Notes under the pieces: model-generated
Databases searched by the model: none
Told to the model about the DNA's origin: nothing
The model's input: the letters and a program-made list of their open reading frames with translations, nothing else
Translations under genes and position numbers: made by a program
Origin: Bacteroidales bacterium
Lineage (GTDB): Bacteria > Bacteroidota > Bacteroidia > Bacteroidales > ML635J-15
Reading direction: 5' to 3'
Length of the DNA stretch: 64,000 nt
NCBI GenBank assembly: GCA_017620015.1
Contig: JAFZRE010000001.1
Location: 99,968 to 163,967 of the forward strand
Part shown: piece by piece, positions 34,084 through 41,631 of the stretch
Position numbering within the stretch: position 1 is the stretch's first letter
Layout of the letters: each line of letters starts with the position of its first letter

Positions 34084-35225
34084 TGAAGTTTTGGAAAAAT
34101 ATAAAATTGGACAATTGTAGCGATGCGGCACGCCACGTCGCCACAAATTATCCATTGTCCATTATCCATTGTCCATTATTAATTATCATCTTCCTTGTTT
34201 TTCTTTCTTCTTGCATGAAGGACGACCTTACCCCCATAACACAGTTCAACACATCACACGACGGAGTTTTGATTCCATGCGAGGGCAATTTCATGTACGG
34301 AAACGCTTCGCTGTCGTACTACGACAAGAATACAAAAACCGTTGAAAATCAAGTTTTCTACCGAGCAAACGGCATTCCTATCGGTGATGTTCTGCAGAGC
34401 ATTACGATTATCGATTCGCTGGCATATCTGGTGGTAAACAACAGTGGAAAAATTTATGTGGTTAACAAAAATACGTTCCAGTATGTCAACAAGATAACCG
34501 AACTTGTGTCACCTCGGTACATTCGTTTTATAACACCTTCGAAGGCATACGTTTCGGACATGTACGCCAAGAATATTTATGTGGTGAATCCGCAAACCTG
34601 CATGGTTGACAATGCAATAGACATCGACGAGGGTACTGGCAATTTCTATCGGCATTCGTCGGAGCAGATGATTGTGTATGATACCCTTGTGTTCGTAAAT
34701 AGCTGGTCGTACGACGACAAGGTGCTGGTTATAAATGCAAAGACCGATGAGCTCGTTTCGAAAATTGAGGTGTTAAAGCAGCCACATCGTATGGTTATCG
34801 ACCGTAACGGCAAGATCTGGGTTCTCTGCGATGGAGGCTATGCTGGATCCGACTACAGCGGAGTGCCAGGACTTGTGAAAATTGATGCTGCAACGCGGAC
34901 TGTGGAGCGCACTTATGAGTTCCCTATTGGCGATTATCCTTCAGAAATTGCACTGAATGGCACAGGCGACACAATTTATTACTGCAACAACCATATCTAC
35001 AGGTTCCCGGTTGATTCGGAAGATATAACTGGCGATGTTTTCTTCGAGAATCCAGGTGGTAGGCTGTACTATGGACTTGGTGTTGACCCTGTAAATTCGG
35101 AAGTGTATGTTGCCGATGCGATAGACTATATGCAGTCGGGAGTGGTTTATAGGCTGAATGCTGCTGGTGAACAAATCGACAAATTTACGGTTGGAATAAT
35201 CCCTAATGGGTTCTGTTTCAAATAG
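34083..35225 (+). CDS. btuG: BtuG-like beta-propeller surface lipoprotein (DUF5074/YncE type)
   Basis: 380 residues. The mature part shows repeated propeller blades (ITIIDSLAYLVVNNSGKIYVVN; VLVINAKTDELVSKI; GLGVDPVNSEVYVADA), the plan of BtuG, which captures B12 at the cell surface and feeds BtuB. The lipobox LSSC puts the anchoring Cys at residue 44. ATG 34083 overlaps the btuB stop (TAATG). The signal peptide is odd: residues about 11-33 are encoded by a degenerate REP palindrome plus ATTGTCCATT-type repeats, inserted in frame between MKFWKNIK and the hydrophobic core. B12 binding is inferred from family and operon. Confidence 0.87.
   Translation: MKFWKNIKLDNCSDAARHVATNYPLSIIHCPLLIIIFLVFLSSCMKDDLTPITQFNTSHDGVLIPCEGNFMYGNASLSYYDKNTKTVENQVFYRANGIPIGDVLQSITIIDSLAYLVVNNSGKIYVVNKNTFQYVNKITELVSPRYIRFITPSKAYVSDMYAKNIYVVNPQTCMVDNAIDIDEGTGNFYRHSSEQMIVYDTLVFVNSWSYDDKVLVINAKTDELVSKIEVLKQPHRMVIDRNGKIWVLCDGGYAGSDYSGVPGLVKIDAATRTVERTYEFPIGDYPSEIALNGTGDTIYYCNNHIYRFPVDSEDITGDVFFENPGGRLYYGLGVDPVNSEVYVADAIDYMQSGVVYRLNAAGEQIDKFTVGIIPNGFCFK
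34117..34189. repeat. REP-like palindrome plus ATTGTCCATT repeats inside the btuG signal sequence
   Basis: 34117-34144 is a degenerate palindrome (GTAGCGATGCGGC opposite GCCACGTCGCCAC). It is followed at 34146-34189 by tandem ATCCATTGTCCATT units. Both types recur elsewhere in intergenic DNA, but here they are translated. Confidence 0.75.
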
Positions 35226-35245
35226 CTACTCACTATCTCGCATAG

Positions 35246-35290
35246 ATAATTGTTCATTGTCAATTGTCAATTATAAATTATCCATTAAAA
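35246..35290. repeat. ATTGTCAATTGTCAATT-type AT-rich repeat
   Basis: Tandem units of (T)TCATTGTCAATTGTCAATT with a terminal ATTATCCATT. The same family appears at 34146-34189 and, inverted, at 46473-46510. Confidence 0.7.
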
Positions 35291-35295
35291 TGCAT

Positions 35296-35303
35296 TATCT
35301 TTG
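35296..35303 (+). promoter_or_regulatory. Probable -7 box of the 200-residue protein gene
   Basis: TATCTTTG matches TAnnTTTG, 15 bases before ATG 35319. It indicates a start after the box and separation from the B12 operon. Confidence 0.55.
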
Positions 35304-35318
35304 GCAAAAAATATTCTT

Positions 35319-35921
35319 ATGAGAAGACTTTTGCCGTTGTTGGCTTTGATATTGTTGTATCAGGTGTGTTCTGCTCAGTCAGCAGATGTACAGTCTAAAA
35401 TTACAGAAATTCGCAAGATGTACAACAACGAGATGGAATGGATTAATACAATGCTTGGCGATGAAACTATTCCAGATGATTATATTACGTCAAAGGTTAG
35501 GCACAACATTGCGGGAACAGGTCAAGCGGAGGAAACCATAGAATTCTTTTTCAATGATGATTTTGATGAAGAGCTAGGCAAATATGTATCGTCTTTGGAT
35601 TTTGTGCGCAAAACGACTGTATATACCATAGCAGAACGTAAGTCATACGAAGAGTTTTTGTATGACGATGATGGACTTCCGGCATTCTATTACACATGTT
35701 TCACGACTTATCTAAAAGATGGCGACAATTATGCGGAAAAGTGTGTTGAGATTCGTGCATACTACGACAAGGGCGCGCAGTTTCATACCATTTGCAAGGT
35801 AGGCAATGACAACTCATCGTTGGTGGAAGTACCACTTACAGAGGAACTTGAAAATCAGCTATTCTTCGGATTTTTACAATTTGGAAAATTGAAGGATACG
35901 TTAAATGGCATACTGAATTGA
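35319..35921 (+). CDS. Secreted protein of unknown function
   Basis: 200 residues from ATG 35319, with a signal peptide (LLPLLALILLYQVCSAQ). I do not recognise the family. The sequence is acidic, with aromatic-rich beta segments (EFLYDDDGLPAFYYTCFTTYL), and could fold as a small alpha/beta periplasmic domain. An upstream TTG at 35301 lies inside the promoter box and is rejected. It follows the btuG-like gene but is separated by AT-rich repeats and has its own promoter-like box, so a role in B12 uptake is not implied. Confidence 0.75.
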   Translation: MRRLLPLLALILLYQVCSAQSADVQSKITEIRKMYNNEMEWINTMLGDETIPDDYITSKVRHNIAGTGQAEETIEFFFNDDFDEELGKYVSSLDFVRKTTVYTIAERKSYEEFLYDDDGLPAFYYTCFTTYLKDGDNYAEKCVEIRAYYDKGAQFHTICKVGNDNSSLVEVPLTEELENQLFFGFLQFGKLKDTLNGILN

Positions 35922-35991
35922 AAAAGAATATTAGCATTTGTAATGCGCAATAAACCTAACAATTAACAAACTACAATTATTTTTTCAATAT

Positions 35992-36096
35992 TAAAAGTTG
36001 CCACAACTCATAGACGGCATACGCTTATGGCAACTTATAAATGCACAAAAGTTGCCATAAATCAATCTTTCGACTACTTATTCCAACTTGCTTTTA
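35992..36096. repeat. 54-nt hairpin repeats, cluster I (two units)
   Basis: Unit 1 (35992-36039) has arms AAAAGTTGCCACAACT and CTTATGGCAACTTATA. Unit 2 begins exactly 54 bases later (AAAAGTTGCCATAA at 36047), and its right arm TTATTCCAACTT lies in the last codons of the C26 gene. Loops are 17-20 bases and differ. Confidence 0.75.
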
Positions 36097-36833
36097 ATGT
36101 AATTGATACTCGCCTGCTCAACCTCAGTTCCTCGCATTTCCGACCTTTCGGGATGACATTGCACAAGCATCATACTGCTATCGGCAGCGACAAGAAGTTC
36201 CCAGATGCCTTCGAGAGATTTACCCGTAAACGAACACTCAAACGGAACATCTTTTACCGCCTGATGATGACGCGAATTCACACGCCATTGCTCGCCATTG
36301 CTCAATATCAATGTGTGGAATCTGCTTTTCCAATCCGCTGTCTTTTGGTGCTTTATATTCAGCTCGCCCAAATCTTCAATCAAATCCGCTCCCATAAAAT
36401 AACAAACTATCTGCATCCCGCGGCATATACCGAAAATCGGAATATTTTTGCTACGACATTCTTCAAAAACCAAAGAATCCAACTTGTCGCGCTCGGGAGC
36501 GATTCCCAAGTCGGGACCACCGCAGAAAAGTATTAAGGCGCAACTATCCGCTTCGACAGGAGAAGTAACAATCTTGTAATCCACTCCGTATTCTGCCAGC
36601 CATTCCTCGTAATCCTTGTGCGATTTGCAACCGTCAACAATACCTACAATTTTAGGTGGAGTATTCATTTCTGTTGCCTGCACAGGTTCTTGCATTGGTT
36701 CCTGCGCGGACTCTTGCGCAGGTTGCTGAGCACATGAAGTGAGATTCATTGTCATTGCAAACGACAGGTAACTAGCAATATGCCAAGCAATTCCAATCAA
36801 GGATTTGTTATTTATAGAAGAAGCGAAAGCCAT
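36078..36833 (-). CDS. Class I glutamine amidotransferase-like (C26) lipoprotein
   Basis: 251 residues of the gamma-Glu-GABA hydrolase/PuuD-like C26 family. The nucleophile elbow GICRGMQIV and the catalytic VQCHPER (His, Glu) are present, with the typical NSRHHQAV loop. An N-terminal hydrophobic stretch ends in a lipobox-like MNLTSC, followed by a Gln/Glu/Pro linker, so the enzyme is probably membrane-anchored outside the cytoplasm, which is unusual for a polyamine-catabolism homologue. It might cleave gamma-glutamyl or related amide bonds in the periplasm. The gene stands alone, flanked by 54-nt hairpin repeats and a 186-bp repeat element. Confidence 0.85.
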   Translation of the reverse strand: MAFASSINNKSLIGIAWHIASYLSFAMTMNLTSCAQQPAQESAQEPMQEPVQATEMNTPPKIVGIVDGCKSHKDYEEWLAEYGVDYKIVTSPVEADSCALILFCGGPDLGIAPERDKLDSLVFEECRSKNIPIFGICRGMQIVCYFMGADLIEDLGELNIKHQKTADWKSRFHTLILSNGEQWRVNSRHHQAVKDVPFECSFTGKSLEGIWELLVAADSSMMLVQCHPERSEMRGTEVEQASINYIKSKLE

Positions 36834-36980
36834 AAAGTTTTGTTTGACAAAATCAGTAATAATGTTTGAAAATGCAAATATACAAAATCTAGTTTTAATA
36901 TTTCCGTCTGCTAAAATTTATGCATTGTACATATCTATAATATTATCAAGCACTTATGTACCAATCAACAAAGGAAGCCT

Positions 36981-37166
36981 GTCATTTCGGAAGCTAGTCG
37001 TAACACGCGATACGGCACGGGGAGCGTTGTGAAGACTGCTATCCGTAATCTGTTAGATGATTATCCGTCAACAGATTACGGATAAGTGAACTCACAAGCA
37101 ACGTTCCTTTTGCTGTTCGTTCTACTTTCCGGACCCTTTAGTGCACGCAGCGTAGCAAGTAATGAC
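36981..37166 (+). mobile_element. 186-bp repeat element, copy B
   Basis: Starts GTCATTTCGG and ends AGTAATGAC. It has the same order of blocks as copy A (AACACGCGATAC, GGGGAGCGTTGTGAAG, CTCACAAGCAACGTTCCTT). The central hairpin differs in sequence: a perfect 15-bp stem TATCCGTAATCTGTT (37040-37054) / AACAGATTACGGATA (37070-37084). It lies in the 511-bp gap after the C26 gene, which otherwise contains only AT-rich DNA and hairpin cluster II. Confidence 0.75.
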
Positions 37167-37221
37167 AATATAGTGACACCAATAACTTTTAATCGAGCTT
37201 CTTTCTTATCAACTATGGTTT

Positions 37222-37324
37222 TTAAGTTACCACAACTCATAAATAACACACACTTATGGCAACTTTTAAATAATCAAAAGTTGCCATAACTTAACAAAAA
37301 TACATAGATATGGTAACTTATAAG
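37222..37324. repeat. 54-nt hairpin repeats, cluster II (two units)
   Basis: Two hairpins (37222-37272 and 37278-37324) with AAGTTRCCA and TATGGYAACTT arms, spaced 54 bases. They lie just downstream of the ATPase gene that ends at 37345. Confidence 0.8.
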
Positions 37325-37344
37325 ACAACAAATAATAGTGGTTT

Positions 37345-38778
37345 TTAATACGACTTTTCAAACAAATCGTTCATACACACTTCATTAGTAACGATTCCAG
37401 AATGAATACCAGTAGTAACTCCGTATGTCGTAACCATTGTTAGCAAAATCGATTTTGTAGTGCGTGTTTCTTCGCGGAAAACTGAAAGTTTTGTCCGCAG
37501 TTTGTTCTCGTAATCCTTCGTGATATTGTATGCAGAATCGGAAAATTTCATCTCGCATATATTAATCACCCTGTCGGCACGCTCGATGAGAAGATCGATT
37601 TGTGTCCCCTGCTCCACCTTTGTGCCGACCTTGCGCCAAGTACACGAGTTTGTGCCGATACCGCTGATTCCAAGTTTTCTCTTTATCTGGTCAAGATGCT
37701 CAATGCATATAGTCTCGAAACTGAAACCCTGCCATGCGACCACCGAGGGCGAAGTCAAGTTGTTCGACCAGAAATGCACATCTTTCCTATTGCCCGAATG
37801 CACAAACTTGAAATAGAACAAGGTATATGGGTCGCATATACGATAAAGCGAATTTCTGACCGAACTCTTATAGCGCGAATATATGGTTATGAAGTCGCAG
37901 CGTTCCAGATTGTCAAGGATTTTCGAAAGTCCACCGCCCGAAATTCCGGTGCTAGCGATAATTTCCGACCTCATCATGCCACCACGCTTCTGCGATAAGG
38001 CTTTCATTACATCCACATACTTGTCAGCATGGGGGAACAAAGCACTGAAAAGTTCGTCGAATTCGAGTTTCATAGGCGCATTCTTGGCAAAAAACAGCCT
38101 GTCAATGTTCTGCGCAAGGCTTTCCTTCGAATTCAGCTGGCTCAAATAATAAGGTACGCCACCGAATGTCATATAGCACTGAAGTATGGTGTATCTGTCC
38201 CAGTTGCAACCAGAAGAATGCAGAAATTCCTCGCTCTCGTTAAGATTGAACGGACGGAGATATATTTGCGCAGTAAAGCGGTTGTGCAGTCCGCCCCTAT
38301 TCCGCAAAATTCGGTTTACCATCCACGAAGTGGCAGAGCCGCAAGCTATAAACATAATGTCATCGCGCTGCGCAGCCCATGCATTCCAAAAATATTCCAA
38401 TGCCGACAAAAAACGGCTTCGCGGAGTGTCAATCCACGGCATTTCGTCAAGAAATATAACCTTGCGTTGCTTTTTCGGCTTGCTTTCGATTAAGCGTCTC
38501 AATTCATCAAAAGCATCTTCCCAAGTTTCGAGAGCCGGAGTAAATGTAGAACTACCATATCTTTGCAATTGTGCAGCAAAACGCTTCAACTGCACTTTCT
38601 GCGACTCCTTTCTCGCACCTACAAACGAAAAAGTAAATCGCTTTTCAAACACCTGATTTACAAGAAAGGTCTTCCCTATGCGTCTGCGTCCGTAAACAAT
38701 GACAAACTCTGGTCGTTTCGAATTGTAAAGTTCTTCCAAACGGCTGATTTCCTTATCTCTTGCAATTATCTTCTTCAT
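37345..38778 (-). CDS. AAA+ ATPase with C-terminal DUF234 PD-(D/E)XK-type domain
   Basis: 477 residues. Walker A GRRRIGKT (about residues 30-37) and Walker B VIFLDEMPW (about 107-115) define an archaeal-type/STAND-like P-loop ATPase. A winged-helix region follows in the middle (ASTGISGGGLSKILDNLERCDFI). The C-terminal DUF234 domain contains QIDLLIERADRVINICEMKF, fitting the D-(x)n-E-x-K pattern of PD-(D/E)XK nucleases. The family is widespread and multicopy in Bacteroidota and archaea, with no established function. The gene is bracketed on both sides by 54-nt hairpin repeats. Confidence 0.87.
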   Translation of the reverse strand: MKKIIARDKEISRLEELYNSKRPEFVIVYGRRRIGKTFLVNQVFEKRFTFSFVGARKESQKVQLKRFAAQLQRYGSSTFTPALETWEDAFDELRRLIESKPKKQRKVIFLDEMPWIDTPRSRFLSALEYFWNAWAAQRDDIMFIACGSATSWMVNRILRNRGGLHNRFTAQIYLRPFNLNESEEFLHSSGCNWDRYTILQCYMTFGGVPYYLSQLNSKESLAQNIDRLFFAKNAPMKLEFDELFSALFPHADKYVDVMKALSQKRGGMMRSEIIASTGISGGGLSKILDNLERCDFITIYSRYKSSVRNSLYRICDPYTLFYFKFVHSGNRKDVHFWSNNLTSPSVVAWQGFSFETICIEHLDQIKRKLGISGIGTNSCTWRKVGTKVEQGTQIDLLIERADRVINICEMKFSDSAYNITKDYENKLRTKLSVFREETRTTKSILLTMVTTYGVTTGIHSGIVTNEVCMNDLFEKSY

Positions 38779-38876
38779 CGGATGACATTTTTGAAATACG
38801 GGACAAAGGTAATAATTATTATTTATAAAGTATCCACAAATGAAAATTTTATTCAGTCATGGCAGAATATAACAAA

Positions 38877-39034
38877 TTAAAAGTTGCCACAAATAACAAA
38901 AATAACAGACTTATGGCAACTTATAAAACATAAAAAGTTTCCATATCTCAATATAAATACATAGTTATGGCAATTTATAAACAACTAAAAATTGCCATAA
39001 CTCAATAAAACAACATAGATATGGCAACTTATAA
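38877..39034. repeat. 54-nt hairpin repeats, cluster III (three units)
   Basis: Three consecutive hairpins begin at 38877, 38931 and 38985, exactly 54 bases apart. Each has an AAAAGTTGCCA-type left arm and a TATGGCAACTTATAA-type right arm around a variable 17-22-base centre. They fill the middle of the 365-bp gap between the ATPase gene and the 172-residue gene. Confidence 0.85.
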
Positions 39035-39093
39035 ATATGATTTTTCACATTCACAAAAAAAATAAATTTACTTCATTTTTCTGCAAAAAGTAT

Positions 39094-39123
39094 TTTGGGA
39101 ATTGTAATAAATAGTTACATTTG
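39094..39123 (+). promoter_or_regulatory. Promoter of the PGN_0703-like nuclease gene group
   Basis: TTTG (39094-39097) and TACATTTG (39116-39123) with an 18-base spacer, 20 bases before ATG 39144. Confidence 0.7.
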
Positions 39124-39143
39124 CGAATCGACAAATATATACT

Positions 39144-39662
39144 ATGGAACGAGAAATTAGCGAAATATACCATTTCAACCATTCCGACTATGACGAGAAA
39201 GGTCGAAGCATTAAAGATGGTCTTCCATTTCGGGAACATGTGCGCGATTTCGAAAGAGACTTCCACGCACGGCACTCATGCGAATATGCACTGAACTTCT
39301 ATAGCAATTCCAAAACGATGGTTCTACTGGAAAAATCATGCGACGCAGCACCTTTTCTTTCGTATGGAATGGATTTAACACAAGGAACGACTTTCGATGC
39401 TGAAGAAGACCCGCGTATCAATCACGAGATTGACAAACACAGTAAAAAAATTATTGTTTATGGAATAGATTCCGCATATATGACCGAGTTTGACGAATAT
39501 GGTTACCCCATCATTGATGAAAACAAAGCCATTTTCCCTTTAACACTTCTCGTGGACAATACAATGCGTGACAATGAAGTACGGTTGGCAGTTCCGACTC
39601 TCGGAGGTGGAGACGAAACGGAAGAAGTAAACATAGATGTTCCTAAACCAGAATATGCCTAA
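39144..39662 (+). CDS. Hypothetical protein, first gene of accessory nuclease group
   Basis: 172 acidic residues with no signal peptide or membrane segment, and no family I recognise. Central sequences (KKIIVYGIDSAYMTEFDEYG) look like a compact cytosolic alpha/beta domain. Its last codons overlap the next ATG (TAATG), so the two genes are coupled. The end of the gene (AGAATATGCC) is repeated just before the third gene at 40021-40030, showing that the duplication in this group reached into it. The function is unknown. Confidence 0.65.
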   Translation: MEREISEIYHFNHSDYDEKGRSIKDGLPFREHVRDFERDFHARHSCEYALNFYSNSKTMVLLEKSCDAAPFLSYGMDLTQGTTFDAEEDPRINHEIDKHSKKIIVYGIDSAYMTEFDEYGYPIIDENKAIFPLTLLVDNTMRDNEVRLAVPTLGGGDETEEVNIDVPKPEYA

Positions 39663-39991
39663 TGGAAACCGAAGGACAAAACAGACAGTGGCATCTGATT
39701 CGCAATGACAATGGCGAGTGGATAAGTGACGAATATGCAGTGATTCTCCAGCCATTGGAAGATGTCTCTCTAAAAGCGAGAGCCATAAGACAAAAAAAGC
39801 CGTTAAATATTCAACGGAATGGGGGTTTGTCTTGGTGCTACAAACATGAATTTGAAGCAATAGACCGATCCGATCCCGAACCAAAATTTCGTGATCTAAA
39901 ACTCAACAAATCAGGGAATAAACATATTGATTTGGATAAAATATTTTCTGAATATTTTAAACGATTACCGAAGATGCTTGGGGAAGAATAG
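39662..39991 (+). CDS. Hypothetical protein, stand-alone copy of the nuclease N-terminal domain
   Basis: 109 residues. Residues 1-75 are clearly homologous to the first 77 residues of the following 400-residue protein: both read QW(H/S)LI...DNGEWISDEYAV, then LNIQ and WCYKHE/WCYRHE followed by LEAID or FEAID. This is a tandem duplicate that lacks the nuclease part. It could be an interaction or immunity-type partner of the nuclease; this is inference. Confidence 0.65.
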   Translation: METEGQNRQWHLIRNDNGEWISDEYAVILQPLEDVSLKARAIRQKKPLNIQRNGGLSWCYKHEFEAIDRSDPEPKFRDLKLNKSGNKHIDLDKIFSEYFKRLPKMLGEE

Positions 39992-40032
39992 AATCAACAT
40001 CTATTAAATCTACTGCAAACAGAATATGCCAG

Positions 40033-41235
40033 ATGGAAACAAAAGAACATAACAACCAATGGAGCCTCATTCACACTGACAATGGCGAATGGATAAGTGA
40101 CGAGTATGCGGTATTCGTATCGCAATCGGTTGCAACCCAACTAAAAGCAATAGCAGAACAACAAGGAAAAGATTTAAATATCCAACACTGGACTGATGGT
40201 AAATTATGGTGCTACAGACATGAATTGGAAGCGATTGATCTTACAAATACCGGAAAAGAAAATGTAAAATTTAAAATAAAAACTATGGCACAAGAGAATT
40301 ATAAACACTATCACTGCGAGAATGTCTGCAAAAGCGACAAACCTTTTAAAAGAGCCGCACGGTCAAAACAATCATGGTTCAGAGAAGAATATTTGAAAGC
40401 AGGCTTTGACCCATCTAATAAATATGGACAATACGGAGCGTTTCTTTTGCCAGAAGATGCTAATTTAGGTTTTAATTTCTATGAAGGATTCCGTTCTGAG
40501 ATTTTAAGTGCAATAAACAAACGCTATCCTAAACTAAGCACTGAAGACCATGATGGACTATATGCAAATATGCTAAGAAGCGAGCATATTCCTTGGAATA
40601 TATTCATTCCCATGCAAACTGACCTTCAAGCTACAGCAAAAGTTTTTAACGACATTATCGGAGAATCTATTATTGATGAAATTACAGACATTCGGATTGA
40701 ATGGGCTCCAGAAAAAACACAATGCCTAAACGATAGGACATCATTTGACACATATGTTGAATTTAAACATAAAGGCAAACTTGGAGGCATCGGCATAGAA
40801 ATAAAATATACAGAAGAAGGTTATCGTATGGGAAAAACAGAGCGCCACGAAGTTATGGAAAACGACCAATCCAGATATGCGATAGTTACTCGTAATTGTG
40901 GACTATTTAAACAAGACATTGCCAACAAACCTATTCGAGATACTAAACTGTGCAAAGATGAATTTCGGCAAATATGGAGGAATCACATTCTAGGTGAATC
41001 TATGGTAATGAACCACATGTTGGATAGATTCTATAGCATTACATTGTATCCAAGTGGCAATCCTCACTTTACTGATTATTTGCCTAAATATAAAGAATTT
41101 CTAACCGAATATGGGATTTCAACATTTAAGTTCATTACCTACGAATGGTTAATTGAACGATTAAAAGTTCACTTTTCTAATAACACAAAAGCACAAGCTT
41201 GGATAGAATATCTTCAAACTCGCTATCCTTTTTAA
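40033..41235 (+). CDS. PGN_0703-like PD-(D/E)XK nuclease with extra N-terminal domain
   Basis: 400 residues. The first 77 form the duplicated domain shared with the preceding 109-residue protein. From about residue 85 (MAQENYKHYH) the sequence resembles the PGN_0703 family of putative restriction-type endonucleases. The candidate active site is FDTYVEF...GIGIEIKYTEEGY (Asp, Glu-x-Lys) at about residues 236-260. The MAQ methionine could be the ancestral start, so this may be a fusion of two genes. The low GC and repeat-rich surroundings suggest an acquired, perhaps defence-related, module. Confidence 0.72.
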   Translation: METKEHNNQWSLIHTDNGEWISDEYAVFVSQSVATQLKAIAEQQGKDLNIQHWTDGKLWCYRHELEAIDLTNTGKENVKFKIKTMAQENYKHYHCENVCKSDKPFKRAARSKQSWFREEYLKAGFDPSNKYGQYGAFLLPEDANLGFNFYEGFRSEILSAINKRYPKLSTEDHDGLYANMLRSEHIPWNIFIPMQTDLQATAKVFNDIIGESIIDEITDIRIEWAPEKTQCLNDRTSFDTYVEFKHKGKLGGIGIEIKYTEEGYRMGKTERHEVMENDQSRYAIVTRNCGLFKQDIANKPIRDTKLCKDEFRQIWRNHILGESMVMNHMLDRFYSITLYPSGNPHFTDYLPKYKEFLTEYGISTFKFITYEWLIERLKVHFSNNTKAQAWIEYLQTRYPF

Positions 41236-41247
41236 TCATAGACGTGG

Positions 41248-41287
41248 GATTTACAGTCATTAGACAGTGAACTAATGGCTGTAAATC
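41248..41287. terminator. Stable hairpin after the nuclease gene
   Basis: A 16-bp stem (GATTTACAGTCATTAG / CTAATGGCTGTAAATC, one G-U) begins 13 bases after the stop. No T-run follows, so it is either a weak terminator or an RNA-protecting structure. Confidence 0.5.
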
Positions 41288-41355
41288 TTAACAAACAACA
41301 AATCCAGACTGACAACATTATCAGATGCTGAAACAAGTTCAGCATGACTATGACT

Positions 41356-41497
41356 GAGAAACCTGAAACTCAGAAACGGCGCCAACCATAGAAACTCATA
41401 AACGGGCGTTAGCCCATAGAAACGCCGTAGGCATAGAAACTTAGAAACGGGCGTTAGCCCACAGAAACAGCATCAGCGAGAAACGGGCGAAGCCCAT
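41356..41497. repeat. Array of AGAAAC-punctuated short GC hairpins
   Basis: AGAAAC occurs eight times, plus one ATAAAC variant. It alternates with small hairpin cores such as GGGCGTTAGCCC (41404 and 41449), GCCGTAGGC and GGGCGAAGCCC. It occupies the middle of the 396-bp gap between the nuclease and acyl-CoA dehydrogenase genes; the rest of the gap is AT-rich. Confidence 0.7.
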
Positions 41498-41567
41498 CTA
41501 ACTCCCTTATTAACATTGTGCATAAAAATATTTAATATAAGTATGCCTTGTTTTCAAAAATAAATTA

Positions 41568-41575
41568 TACCTTTA
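41568..41575 (+). promoter_or_regulatory. Probable -7 box of the acyl-CoA operon
   Basis: TACCTTTA, one base from TAnnTTTG, with a TTG 17 bases upstream (41548-41550). The leader to ATG 41632 is about 50 bases. Confidence 0.5.
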
Positions 41576-41631
41576 CGACCGTTTAAAAAATTAAAATTTA
41601 TTAACGTAAATTAATAAAACAAAAGATAATT

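Noticed and set aside
36981..37289. Small ORFs in the gap after the C26 gene
   Set aside because: The ORF at 37086-37289 is translated from the end of repeat copy B and following AT-rich DNA, with no domain.
38877..39034. CRISPR array
   Set aside because: The period is regular, but the repeat is an inverted hairpin with only 2-3 units per cluster, the centres are 17-22 bases and AT-rich, and no cas gene is present.
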